Source of the DNA: VRUE01 sp963716735 | GTDB taxonomy: Bacteria; Actinomycetota; Thermoleophilia; Solirubrobacterales; 70-9 | Direction: 5' to 3' | Assembly: GCA_963716735.1 (NCBI GenBank) | Contig: OY970321.1 | Coordinates: forward strand, 124,001 to 188,000 | DNA: 64,000 bases | Shown here: one piece after another, positions 8,568 through 15,332 of the stretch | Numbering within the stretch: position 1 is the first letter of the stretch | Layout of the letters: each line of letters starts with the position of its first letter | Translations under genes and position numbers: made by a program | The notes under the pieces: generated by a model | The model's input: the letters and a program-made list of their open reading frames with translations, nothing else | Told to the model about the DNA's origin: nothing | Databases searched by the model: none

Positions 8568-9710
8568 GTGAGCGAGAGGCGAATCAGCCGGCGCAAGCTG
8601 CTGGGCGCCGCCGCGACGGTCCCCGCCGCGGCCGGGTTACACAGCCTGATCTCCGGGGGTGGGCTGGGAGGCGAGCCGGCCCTGGCCGGGTCGAACGGCC
8701 ATTCCTCCGGGGTCGGCGGCCACCGCGGCCACGACAGCTTCGCCCACGCGAGCTTCGCCAAGGGGCGGACGGTCGATCACCGTGCCAACGGCTTCCACCC
8801 CACCGAGATCCTCCGCGACTTCGACTACGGCAAGACGCGACGGCTGGCGAGCGGGCGCCTGCTGCGCGAATGGGAGATCGTCGCCAAGGACGCCGAGATC
8901 GAAGTCGCGCCGGGGGTCAAGTTCGAGGCCTGGACCTACAACGGGCGGGTGCCGGGGCCGACGCTGCGGGCGCGCGAGGGGGAGAAGCTGCGGATCCGCT
9001 TCGTCAACGCCTCCGAGCATCCGCACACGATGCACTTCCACGGCATCCACGGCGCGCTGATGGACGGGATGCCGGGGATCGGCGAGAGCCGCGGCGCCGG
9101 CCAGATCGCCCCCGGTGAAACGTTCGACTACGAGTTCGACGCCGAGCCCTTCGGCCTCCACCTCTACCACTGCCACGTCGCGCCGCTCGCGGCCCACATC
9201 TCCCGCGGTCTCTACGGCGCCTTCGTCATCGACCCGAAGGAGGGCCGCCCCGACGCCGACGAGATGGTGATGGTGATGAACGGCTTCGACACCAACTTCG
9301 ACCTCGCCAACGAGGTCTACGCGGTCAACACGGTCGGCTTCCACTACATAAACGAGCCGATCCGGGTGAAGCGCGACGAGCTGCTCCGCGTCTACCTCGT
9401 CAACGTGCTCGAGTACGACCCGGTCAACTCCTTTCACGTCCACGCGAACTTCTTCCAGTACTACCCGACTGGGACCTCGCTGACGCCGAGCGAGTACACG
9501 GACACGGTGATCCAGGGCCAGGCGCAGCGCGGCATCCTCGAGATGAAGTTCCCCTTCGACGGCGACTACATGTTCCACGCCCACGTCAGCGAGTTCGCCG
9601 AGCTGGGCTGGAGCGGCTTCTTCCGCGTCGGCGACCCTTCGCTGCTCGCTCCGGCCGCCGCCCGGGCCGCTTACTGCGAGCTGCCCTGGGGTGGGGGGAG
9701 TCCGGCCTGA
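8568..9710 (+). CDS. Two-domain multicopper oxidase, Tat-exported
   Basis: About 380 residues from GTG 8568, whose N-terminus RRISRRKLLGAAATVP is a twin-arginine signal; ATG 8496 is also in frame but would place the candidate operator inside the gene. Copper ligands are visible: HFHGIH in domain 1, LYHCHVAPLAAHISRGLYG (Cys and His of a type-1 site), HVHAN and HAHVSEF in domain 2. The type-1 cysteine is in domain 1 only, and the axial position five residues after the second type-1 histidine is Leu rather than Met, usually giving a higher potential. Linked to ZIP, DtxR and Nramp genes, it may oxidise Mn(II) or Fe(II) outside the membrane (inference). Its stop overlaps the ZIP start (TGATG). Confidence 0.85.
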   Translation: MSERRISRRKLLGAAATVPAAAGLHSLISGGGLGGEPALAGSNGHSSGVGGHRGHDSFAHASFAKGRTVDHRANGFHPTEILRDFDYGKTRRLASGRLLREWEIVAKDAEIEVAPGVKFEAWTYNGRVPGPTLRAREGEKLRIRFVNASEHPHTMHFHGIHGALMDGMPGIGESRGAGQIAPGETFDYEFDAEPFGLHLYHCHVAPLAAHISRGLYGAFVIDPKEGRPDADEMVMVMNGFDTNFDLANEVYAVNTVGFHYINEPIRVKRDELLRVYLVNVLEYDPVNSFHVHANFFQYYPTGTSLTPSEYTDTVIQGQAQRGILEMKFPFDGDYMFHAHVSEFAELGWSGFFRVGDPSLLAPAAARAAYCELPWGGGSPA

Positions 9711-10942
9711 TGGAGGCGGGCAGCCGCGCCGAGCGAGGACCCGTCGCGGGGCTGCCGGCCTGGGCGCTGGGGGCGATCCCGCTGGCGCTGATCGCCGCCG
9801 CGATCGGCGTCTTCGCCCTGCTCGGCGGACCCGGGCTGGGGGAGAGGACCGGGCCGCCGATCGAGGAGGTCTCGGTGGAGCGCACGGTGCTGCGGCCCGG
9901 CGAGATCGAGCTGACGCTGAGAAACGACGGTCCCGACCCGGTCGAAGTCGCCCAGGTCGCCGTGAACGACGCCTACGCACCGTTCGCGACGCCGGACGGC
10001 CGTGAGATCGGCCGGCTCGGCTCGACGACGCTGAAAGTCGCCTACCCCTGGATCGAGGGGGAGGCGTATGAGATCTTCGTTCTCACCTCTTCCGGCGGCA
10101 CGATCAGCGCCGAGATCCCGGTCGCGGCCGAGACTCCGGAAACGGATCTCAGCTTCTTTGGCCTGATGGCGCTGCTCGGGATCTACGTCGGCGTCATCCC
10201 GGTCAGCCTCGGCATGCTCTGGCTGCCCTTCATGCGGCGGATGGGCCGCCAGTGGGCGGGCGCCCTGATCGCCTTTACGGTCGGCCTCCTCGCCTTCCTC
10301 GCGATCGACACCGCGCTGGAGGGACTCGACATAGCCGCCGCCGCACCGAGTGCGTTCGGCGGCGCCAACCTGGTCTTCATCGGCGCGCTGGTCGCATACC
10401 TGGCGTTGGCGGGGGTCGACGCCTCGCTCTCGCGCCGAAGCGCGCGACGGCAGGGGGACGCTGTCTCCAGCGGCGCCTACCTCGCCCTGCTTGTCGCGAT
10501 CGGGATCGGCCTCCACAACCTCGGCGAGGGGCTGGCGATCGGCTCCGCCTACGCGACCGGGGCGCTGGCGCTCGGCGCCTTCCTGGTGATCGGCTTCGCG
10601 ATCCACAACACGACCGAGGGCTTGGCGATCGTGGCACCGTTGGGGCGGGGCGGGGACGGCGGCGCCACCGACCTGCGGCCGGGCCTCGGTCGCCTGGTCG
10701 GCCTCGGCATGATCGCCGGCGCGCCCGCGATCCTCGGCGCCTGGATCGGGGCTGCCGCCTACAACCCGAGTCTCGCGGCGCTGCTCTTCGGCGTCGGCGT
10801 CGGCGCGATCGTGCGCGTGATCGTCCAGATCGCCCCCGCGATGCGCGACGGCGAAGGGCGCCTGCTCAACCCGTCCGCGATCGCCGGGATCCTCTGCGGC
10901 ATCGCCCTGCTCTACGTAACCGGTCTGCTGGTGTCGATCTGA
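9710..10942 (+). CDS. ZIP-family metal transporter with N-terminal extracytoplasmic domain
   Basis: 410 residues. One membrane segment near residues 15-38 is followed by about 100 residues of beta-rich sequence (TVLRPGEIELTLRNDGPDP), then the ZIP core with multiple membrane helices. The two ZIP metal-site helices are explicit: HNLGEGLAIG and HNTTEGLAIV. ZIP proteins move Zn, Fe or Mn into the cytoplasm. The N-terminal Ig-like extension is not part of a basic bacterial ZIP and could interact with the multicopper oxidase encoded just upstream. Start and stop overlap both neighbours by one base, so the operon is translationally coupled. Confidence 0.85.
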   Translation: MEAGSRAERGPVAGLPAWALGAIPLALIAAAIGVFALLGGPGLGERTGPPIEEVSVERTVLRPGEIELTLRNDGPDPVEVAQVAVNDAYAPFATPDGREIGRLGSTTLKVAYPWIEGEAYEIFVLTSSGGTISAEIPVAAETPETDLSFFGLMALLGIYVGVIPVSLGMLWLPFMRRMGRQWAGALIAFTVGLLAFLAIDTALEGLDIAAAAPSAFGGANLVFIGALVAYLALAGVDASLSRRSARRQGDAVSSGAYLALLVAIGIGLHNLGEGLAIGSAYATGALALGAFLVIGFAIHNTTEGLAIVAPLGRGGDGGATDLRPGLGRLVGLGMIAGAPAILGAWIGAAAYNPSLAALLFGVGVGAIVRVIVQIAPAMRDGEGRLLNPSAIAGILCGIALLYVTGLLVSI

Positions 10943-11412
10943 TGGCCGGCGGCGGGCGCCAGCGGCGGGCGACCAATACGGAGGCGATCGAGGACTACGC
11001 GAAGGCGATCTACGCGCTCTCGCAGGATCGCAGCGGGCCGGTCCTCAACGGTGAGGTCGCCGAGCGTCTCGGCGTGACGCCGGCGACCGCGACCGCGATG
11101 CTGAAACGGCTGGCGGGGCTGGGGCTGGTCGACTATCTGCCCTACAAGGGCGTGACCCTGACTCCGGCCGGACAGAAGGTCGCCCTCGAGGTGATCCGGC
11201 ACCACCGGCTTATCGAGGCCTACCTCTCCGATGCGCTGGGCATGCCCGATGATCGGGTGCACGAGGAGGCGGAGGTGCTGGAGCACTACATCTCCGAGGA
11301 GCTGGAGCTGTTGATTGCCGCCAAGCTCGGTGAGCCGAGCCACGACCCGCACGGCACGCCGATTCCCGGACCCGACCTGCTCCCACCGGTTGAGGAGGGC
11401 AGCGCCGGGTGA
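10942..11412 (+). CDS. DtxR/MntR-family metal-dependent transcriptional regulator
   Basis: 156 residues: N-terminal winged helix (NTEAIEDYAKAIYALSQ, GEVAERLGVTPATATAMLKR) and a dimerisation/metal-binding domain with HRLIEAYLSDALGM, then HEEAEVLEHYISEELE, where the E-x2-H pattern matches the metal-sensing helix of DtxR/MntR. There is no C-terminal SH3 domain, as in short MntR proteins. Placement between a ZIP and an Nramp gene makes Mn or Fe the likely co-repressor. The candidate target is the palindrome at 8507. The gene overlaps both neighbours (ATGA-type at 10940, GTGA at 11409). Confidence 0.9.
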   Translation: MAGGGRQRRATNTEAIEDYAKAIYALSQDRSGPVLNGEVAERLGVTPATATAMLKRLAGLGLVDYLPYKGVTLTPAGQKVALEVIRHHRLIEAYLSDALGMPDDRVHEEAEVLEHYISEELELLIAAKLGEPSHDPHGTPIPGPDLLPPVEEGSAG

Positions 11413-12749
11413 AGTCGCCGCCTCCGGTCGCCGAGGCACCGGTCGAGGACGCCCCTCCGGGCGGGGCGACGGTTGAGGACGTTCTCCCGGGCGAGGCGGC
11501 GGTCGCCGCCGCGGCGCGGCGCTCACTGGACGGTCACAGCCGCGGATTCAGCCGGTTCTGGCCCTTCCTCGGCCCCGCCTTCGTCGCCGCGGTCGCCTAC
11601 ATCGACCCCGGCAACTTCGCCACCAACATCGCCGGCGGTGCCGAGTTCGGCTACCTGCTGCTCTGGGTCGTGCTGGCGGCAAACCTGGTCGCGATGCTGG
11701 TCCAGACCCAGTCGGCGAAGCTGGGCATCGCCACCGGCAGGAACCTCGCCGAGCTCTGCCGCGAGACCTTCTCGCGCCGGACCTCGATCGCACTCTGGTT
11801 GCAGGCCGAGCTGGTCGCGATGGCTACCGACATCGCCGAGGTGGTCGGCGCCGCGCTCGGCCTCAACCTGCTCTTCGGCATCCCGCTCTTCCCGGCCGGG
11901 CTGATCGCCGGCGCCGGCGCCTTCGCGATCCTCGCCCTGCAGCAGATGGGATTCCGGCGGCTGGAGGCGGGGATCACCGCGCTGGTCGGCGTCGTCGTCG
12001 CCTCCTTCGTGGTCGAGCTCTTCCACGCCAAACCGGCCGGCGGCGAAATCGCAAAGCATCTCTTCGTGCCCGGCTTCGAAGGGACGGAGAGCATCCTGCT
12101 CGCCACCGGGATCATCGGCGCGACGGTCATGCCGCACGTCGTCTACCTGCACTCGGCGCTGACCCAGAAACGGATCGTCGGCCGCGACGAGGCCGAGAAA
12201 AAGCGCATCCTCGGCTTCGAGAAAGTCGACGTGGTCATCGCCCTCTCGCTCGCCGGCCTGGTCAACCTCTCGATGATGATCGTCGCGGCCGCCCTCTTCC
12301 ACACCAGCGGCCTGACCGGCATCGACTCGATCGAAGGCGCATACGAAGGGCTCCAGACCCTGGTCTCCGGCAACGCCGCAACCGTGTTCGGGATCGCCCT
12401 GCTCGCCTCGGGTTTCGCTTCCTCCTCGATCGGCACGATGGCCGGTCAGGTGGTGATGCAGGGCTTCATCCGTCGCAGCATCCCGCTCTTCCTGCGCCGG
12501 GCGATCACCCTTGCACCGGCATTGCTCGTCCTCGCGATCGGTGCCAACCCAACCGATGCCCTCGTCCTCAGCCAGGTCGTCCTCTCCTTCGGAATCCCCT
12601 TCGCCCTGGTGCCGTTGCTGATGATCGCCAGGCGCCGCGACGTCATGGGTTCGCTCGTCAACCCCGGCTGGCTCACCGCCATCGCCGGGACGCTGGCGGC
12701 GATGATCATCGGCCTGAACGCCTTCCTGATCGCCGACCTGTTCCTCTAG
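11409..12749 (+). CDS. Nramp-family divalent metal transporter (MntH-like)
   Basis: 446 residues from GTG 11409, overlapping the regulator stop. A 45-residue acidic/Ala-rich leader precedes about 11 membrane helices. The TM1 metal motif is AYIDPGNFATNIAGG (Asp-Pro-Gly-Asn) and TM6 reads GATVMPHVVYLHSAL with the Met-Pro-His substrate motif, both diagnostic of Mn/Fe-selective Nramp proton symporters. It completes the MCO-ZIP-DtxR-Nramp operon. Its 3' end overlaps the convergent 12746-13060 gene by 4 bp. Confidence 0.92.
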   Translation: MKSPPPVAEAPVEDAPPGGATVEDVLPGEAAVAAAARRSLDGHSRGFSRFWPFLGPAFVAAVAYIDPGNFATNIAGGAEFGYLLLWVVLAANLVAMLVQTQSAKLGIATGRNLAELCRETFSRRTSIALWLQAELVAMATDIAEVVGAALGLNLLFGIPLFPAGLIAGAGAFAILALQQMGFRRLEAGITALVGVVVASFVVELFHAKPAGGEIAKHLFVPGFEGTESILLATGIIGATVMPHVVYLHSALTQKRIVGRDEAEKKRILGFEKVDVVIALSLAGLVNLSMMIVAAALFHTSGLTGIDSIEGAYEGLQTLVSGNAATVFGIALLASGFASSSIGTMAGQVVMQGFIRRSIPLFLRRAITLAPALLVLAIGANPTDALVLSQVVLSFGIPFALVPLLMIARRRDVMGSLVNPGWLTAIAGTLAAMIIGLNAFLIADLFL

Positions 12750-13060
12750 TCGAGGAGCTTGTCGACGAGCTGGGGGAGTTCGCGGGCCATTCGGGAACGG
12801 GGGACCGCGAGATCTATCCCGGCTGCATCGGCGGCACGCTTGGTCTCGACGTCTACATGCGAATAGAAGCCGAGGGTCGGCGCGTCCGCTTGCGCGACCG
12901 CCTTGACATCCACGGCGTCGAGGTCGCAGATGAGCAGGTCGGCATCGACGGGGTCTGGCAGGCTTTGTATGACCGCGACATCGTGACCTGCGCTTCGCAG
13001 GCTCTCCTCGACTCTGCTGGACAGCATCAAATCGGGGACGATCGCCAGGATCTGGGCCAC
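12746..13060 (-). CDS. Response-regulator-receiver-like small protein
   Basis: 104 residues from GTG 13060, overlapping the upstream gene's TAG by one base. Alternating strands and helices (QILAIVPDLMLSSRVEESLR, ADLLICDLDAVD, APTLGFYSHVD) follow the CheY-like receiver fold, with a single Asp in the position of the phosphoacceptor strand (CDLD), but the acidic pair near the N-terminus is absent. It may be a degenerate receiver that binds or signals without phosphorylation. Its function is unknown. Confidence 0.65.
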   Translation of the reverse strand: MAQILAIVPDLMLSSRVEESLRSAGHDVAVIQSLPDPVDADLLICDLDAVDVKAVAQADAPTLGFYSHVDVETKRAADAAGIDLAVPRSRMARELPQLVDKLLD

Positions 13061-13422
13061 TAGATCGAGCGGCGTTGGCGGAACTCTTCGCGAACGCTCT
13101 CTGGCCGGCCCCACATCTGCACGACCTCGGAGCGCCCCTCGCGCACCTCGCGAACCTGGATCTCGCCGGTCACGCCGTCGGAGTCCAACTTCTCCAGCAC
13201 ACCGGCCACGCTCTCCGCGGCCGCTGCGTGCCCGAAGCTGTGGGCAACCAGCAACCGCCAGTGCCATTCGGATTCCGAGTAGGGCTGGGCGTTGACCTGG
13301 CTGACCGCCACCGCGGTATCGATGTACTGGCTCTCGTCATCGATCCGCAGATCGAGCTCCAGATCCGTCCAATCGGGCGGCATCGAGTCGAGCACCTGCT
13401 TGAAGTCGCCGGCCAAGCTCAC
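13060..13422 (-). CDS. Conserved small protein of unknown function
   Basis: 120 residues using GTG 13422 (VSLAGDFKQVLDSMPPDWTD); the longer upstream reading is arginine-rich and overlaps the neighbour. The middle part SEWHWRLLVAHSFGHAAAAE and the acidic LELDLRIDDE segment suggest a compact cytosolic alpha/beta protein. It is coupled to the receiver-like gene by a one-base overlap, so the two probably work together. No family was recognised. Confidence 0.65.
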   Translation of the reverse strand: MSLAGDFKQVLDSMPPDWTDLELDLRIDDESQYIDTAVAVSQVNAQPYSESEWHWRLLVAHSFGHAAAAESVAGVLEKLDSDGVTGEIQVREVREGRSEVVQMWGRPESVREEFRQRRSI

Positions 13423-13448
13423 GAGAGGGAGCGTATCTCGCCGACTGA

Positions 13449-14408
13449 CTACTGGTTCAACCGAAAAGCCGCATCGACGTGGAGCGGCCGTTCGAGCAGC
13501 CCGTGCTCCAGATCCCAGGCCGCCCATTCCCGCAGCACCGCGGGATCGAACGGAGCGGGGCGCAGATCGGGCCGCAGCGCCCGCAGCTGCGCCGCCTGTT
13601 CGGCGCGGTCGAGACCGGGGACCGCGGAGAGCAGATCATCGAGTGCTCGGCCAGGTCGGTCTGAGGCGAGTTCGTAGCCGCGGGTGGTCGCGGCGACCAC
13701 CGAGTCGACCAGATCCGGGTCGCTCTCGATCGTCTGCCTGGATGCGGTCAGGATCAGCTCCGGGTAGGGCGGGGCGCCGTAACGACTCACCTTGAAGATG
13801 TGGACGGGGATGCCCTGCTGTTGCAACGCGACCCCCTCGGCGTTCCAGAACCCGGTCGCGGCGTCGACCTTGCCGGCGGCAAGCGAAGCGACGGCGTTGA
13901 AGCCGATAGTCACCCGGTCGACGCGGGCGGGGTTGCCGCCGTCGGCGGATACCTCGGAGTCGACCACCGCTTCGTCGGAGGGGAGGCCGGTGACGCCGAC
14001 CGTGTGACCTTCGAGGTCGCGAGGCCGGCGCACCGGGCCATTGCCGCGGGCGATCGTCGCGGCGAGCGGGCGCTGCACGATCGGCATCGCCCCGACCACG
14101 TCAAGGCCCCTCTCGCGGGCGATTCCCAGGTCGTGAATGTCGAGGATGGCGAAGTCGGCACGGCCCGCCTCGAGCAGCTTCGGCGCATCGGTCGACTCAC
14201 CCGGCTGGCGGATCGTCAGGTCGATCCCCCGGTCGTCGTAGTAGCCCTGCTGCTGCGCTGTGTAGATGCCTGAGTGGACCGCGTTCGGCACGAAATCGAG
14301 CACGAGCGTCACGCCTTTCGGCGCGCCCGGTTCCGCGCCGTCCCCGCCACAGCCGGCCACGCCGACGAGTAACAGGACGGCCGCCAGCAGCGCGACAACC
14401 CGTCTCAT
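13449..14408 (-). CDS. NMT1/THI5-like (ThiY-type) substrate-binding lipoprotein
   Basis: 319 residues with lipobox VGVAGC near residues 15-20. The sequence LVLDFVPNAVHSGIYTAQQ matches the thiamine-precursor binding proteins (ThiY/THI5), where Phe/Trp, Asn and His line the formyl-aminopyrimidine pocket. DLEGHTVGVTGLPSDEAVV and FNAVASLAAGKVDAATGFWN continue the NMT1 fold. The protein would bind a pyrimidine or similar ligand for an ABC importer, but no permease or ATPase gene is adjacent here. Divergent from the aquaporin gene. Confidence 0.82.
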   Translation of the reverse strand: MRRVVALLAAVLLLVGVAGCGGDGAEPGAPKGVTLVLDFVPNAVHSGIYTAQQQGYYDDRGIDLTIRQPGESTDAPKLLEAGRADFAILDIHDLGIARERGLDVVGAMPIVQRPLAATIARGNGPVRRPRDLEGHTVGVTGLPSDEAVVDSEVSADGGNPARVDRVTIGFNAVASLAAGKVDAATGFWNAEGVALQQQGIPVHIFKVSRYGAPPYPELILTASRQTIESDPDLVDSVVAATTRGYELASDRPGRALDDLLSAVPGLDRAEQAAQLRALRPDLRPAPFDPAVLREWAAWDLEHGLLERPLHVDAAFRLNQ

Positions 14409-14499
14409 TCAACAGGGAAAACTATTCAATCCCCATTCCGGATACACTCCCGCCCCGAAATCGAGTGTTAGGGATTCGGGACTAGAGGAGGCGTAACCA

Positions 14500-15264
14500 G
14501 TGCAGCAACGAGGACTTTCGGCATATCTCGCCGAGCTGATCGGCACTTTCCTGCTGGTGTTCTTCATCTGCAGCGTGGTCGTGCTGTTTGTGGCCACCGG
14601 CAGCCAGGCTCAGTTCGGCTCGGACTTCGCGGTCGTTGGTCTCGTCCACGCCTTTCTGTTGTTCGGGTTGATCGTGATGTTTGGCGTCGCCAGCGGCGGC
14701 CATTTCAACCCAGCTGTGACGTTGGCGGCGGTGGCGATCAGACGGATCTCCGGCATCGACGCGGTGATCTACATGCTTGCCCAGCTCATAGGCGGTATCG
14801 GCGGTGCTTTTCTCGCCAAGGGCCTCCTTCTCGATGAGGGAAGGGCCACGCACTACGGCGCCGCCCAGGTCAGCAGCCTGCTCAGTGGCAACTTTCCGGG
14901 CATGATCGTCGAGGCGGTCGGCACCTTCTGCCTCGTCCTCGTGATCCTCGCCGCGGTCTACTCGAAAAAGAGCGTCAAGGATTGGGCGCCGCTGGCGATC
15001 GGCACCACGCTTGGCTTCATCGTCATGGTCGGCGGCCCGCTGACCGGCGGTTCCTTCAACCCGGCCCGCTGGCTCGGCCCCGCCCTGGCCGGCAACGAGT
15101 GGGGCGGCGTCTGGCCCTACCTGGTCGGCCCGATCGTCGGCTCGCTGCTGGCCGCGGTCGTCTACAGGATCGTCCTCGAGCCGGGCGGACCGGCACCGAC
15201 CGAACCGCCCGAGCGCGTCAAGGCGCCCGCCGCGCCGAAGCCCGGTGCCGGCTCCACCGCCTGA
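14500..15264 (+). CDS. Aquaporin / MIP-family channel
   Basis: 254 residues, six membrane helices and two half-helices carrying the NPA boxes GGHFNPAVTL and GGSFNPARWLGP. The Arg after the second NPA is the selectivity-filter arginine. The filter region looks more aquaporin-like than glycerol-facilitator-like because the GlpF-specific Asp after the second NPA box is absent. GTG 14500 is preceded by a strong ribosome site AGAGGAGG (14484-14491). The C-terminal tail is Pro/Ala-rich. An inverted repeat 23 bp after the stop probably ends transcription. Confidence 0.9.
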   Translation: MQQRGLSAYLAELIGTFLLVFFICSVVVLFVATGSQAQFGSDFAVVGLVHAFLLFGLIVMFGVASGGHFNPAVTLAAVAIRRISGIDAVIYMLAQLIGGIGGAFLAKGLLLDEGRATHYGAAQVSSLLSGNFPGMIVEAVGTFCLVLVILAAVYSKKSVKDWAPLAIGTTLGFIVMVGGPLTGGSFNPARWLGPALAGNEWGGVWPYLVGPIVGSLLAAVVYRIVLEPGGPAPTEPPERVKAPAAPKPGAGSTA

Positions 15265-15286
15265 GCTCGGCCCTCCTCTAGTCCTC

Positions 15287-15317
15287 CAGCCGCCGGGCCG
15301 CAACGGTCCGGCGGCTG
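15287..15317 (+). terminator. Hairpin terminator candidate after aquaporin gene
   Basis: Ten-base arms CAGCCGCCGG and CCGGCGGCTG (15287-15296, 15308-15317) enclose an 11-base loop. No T-run follows, as is common in high-GC actinobacteria. Its place 23 bp after the aquaporin stop and just before fbiC supports a terminator role. Confidence 0.6.
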
Positions 15318-15332
15318 CATGCTTCCAGTAGC

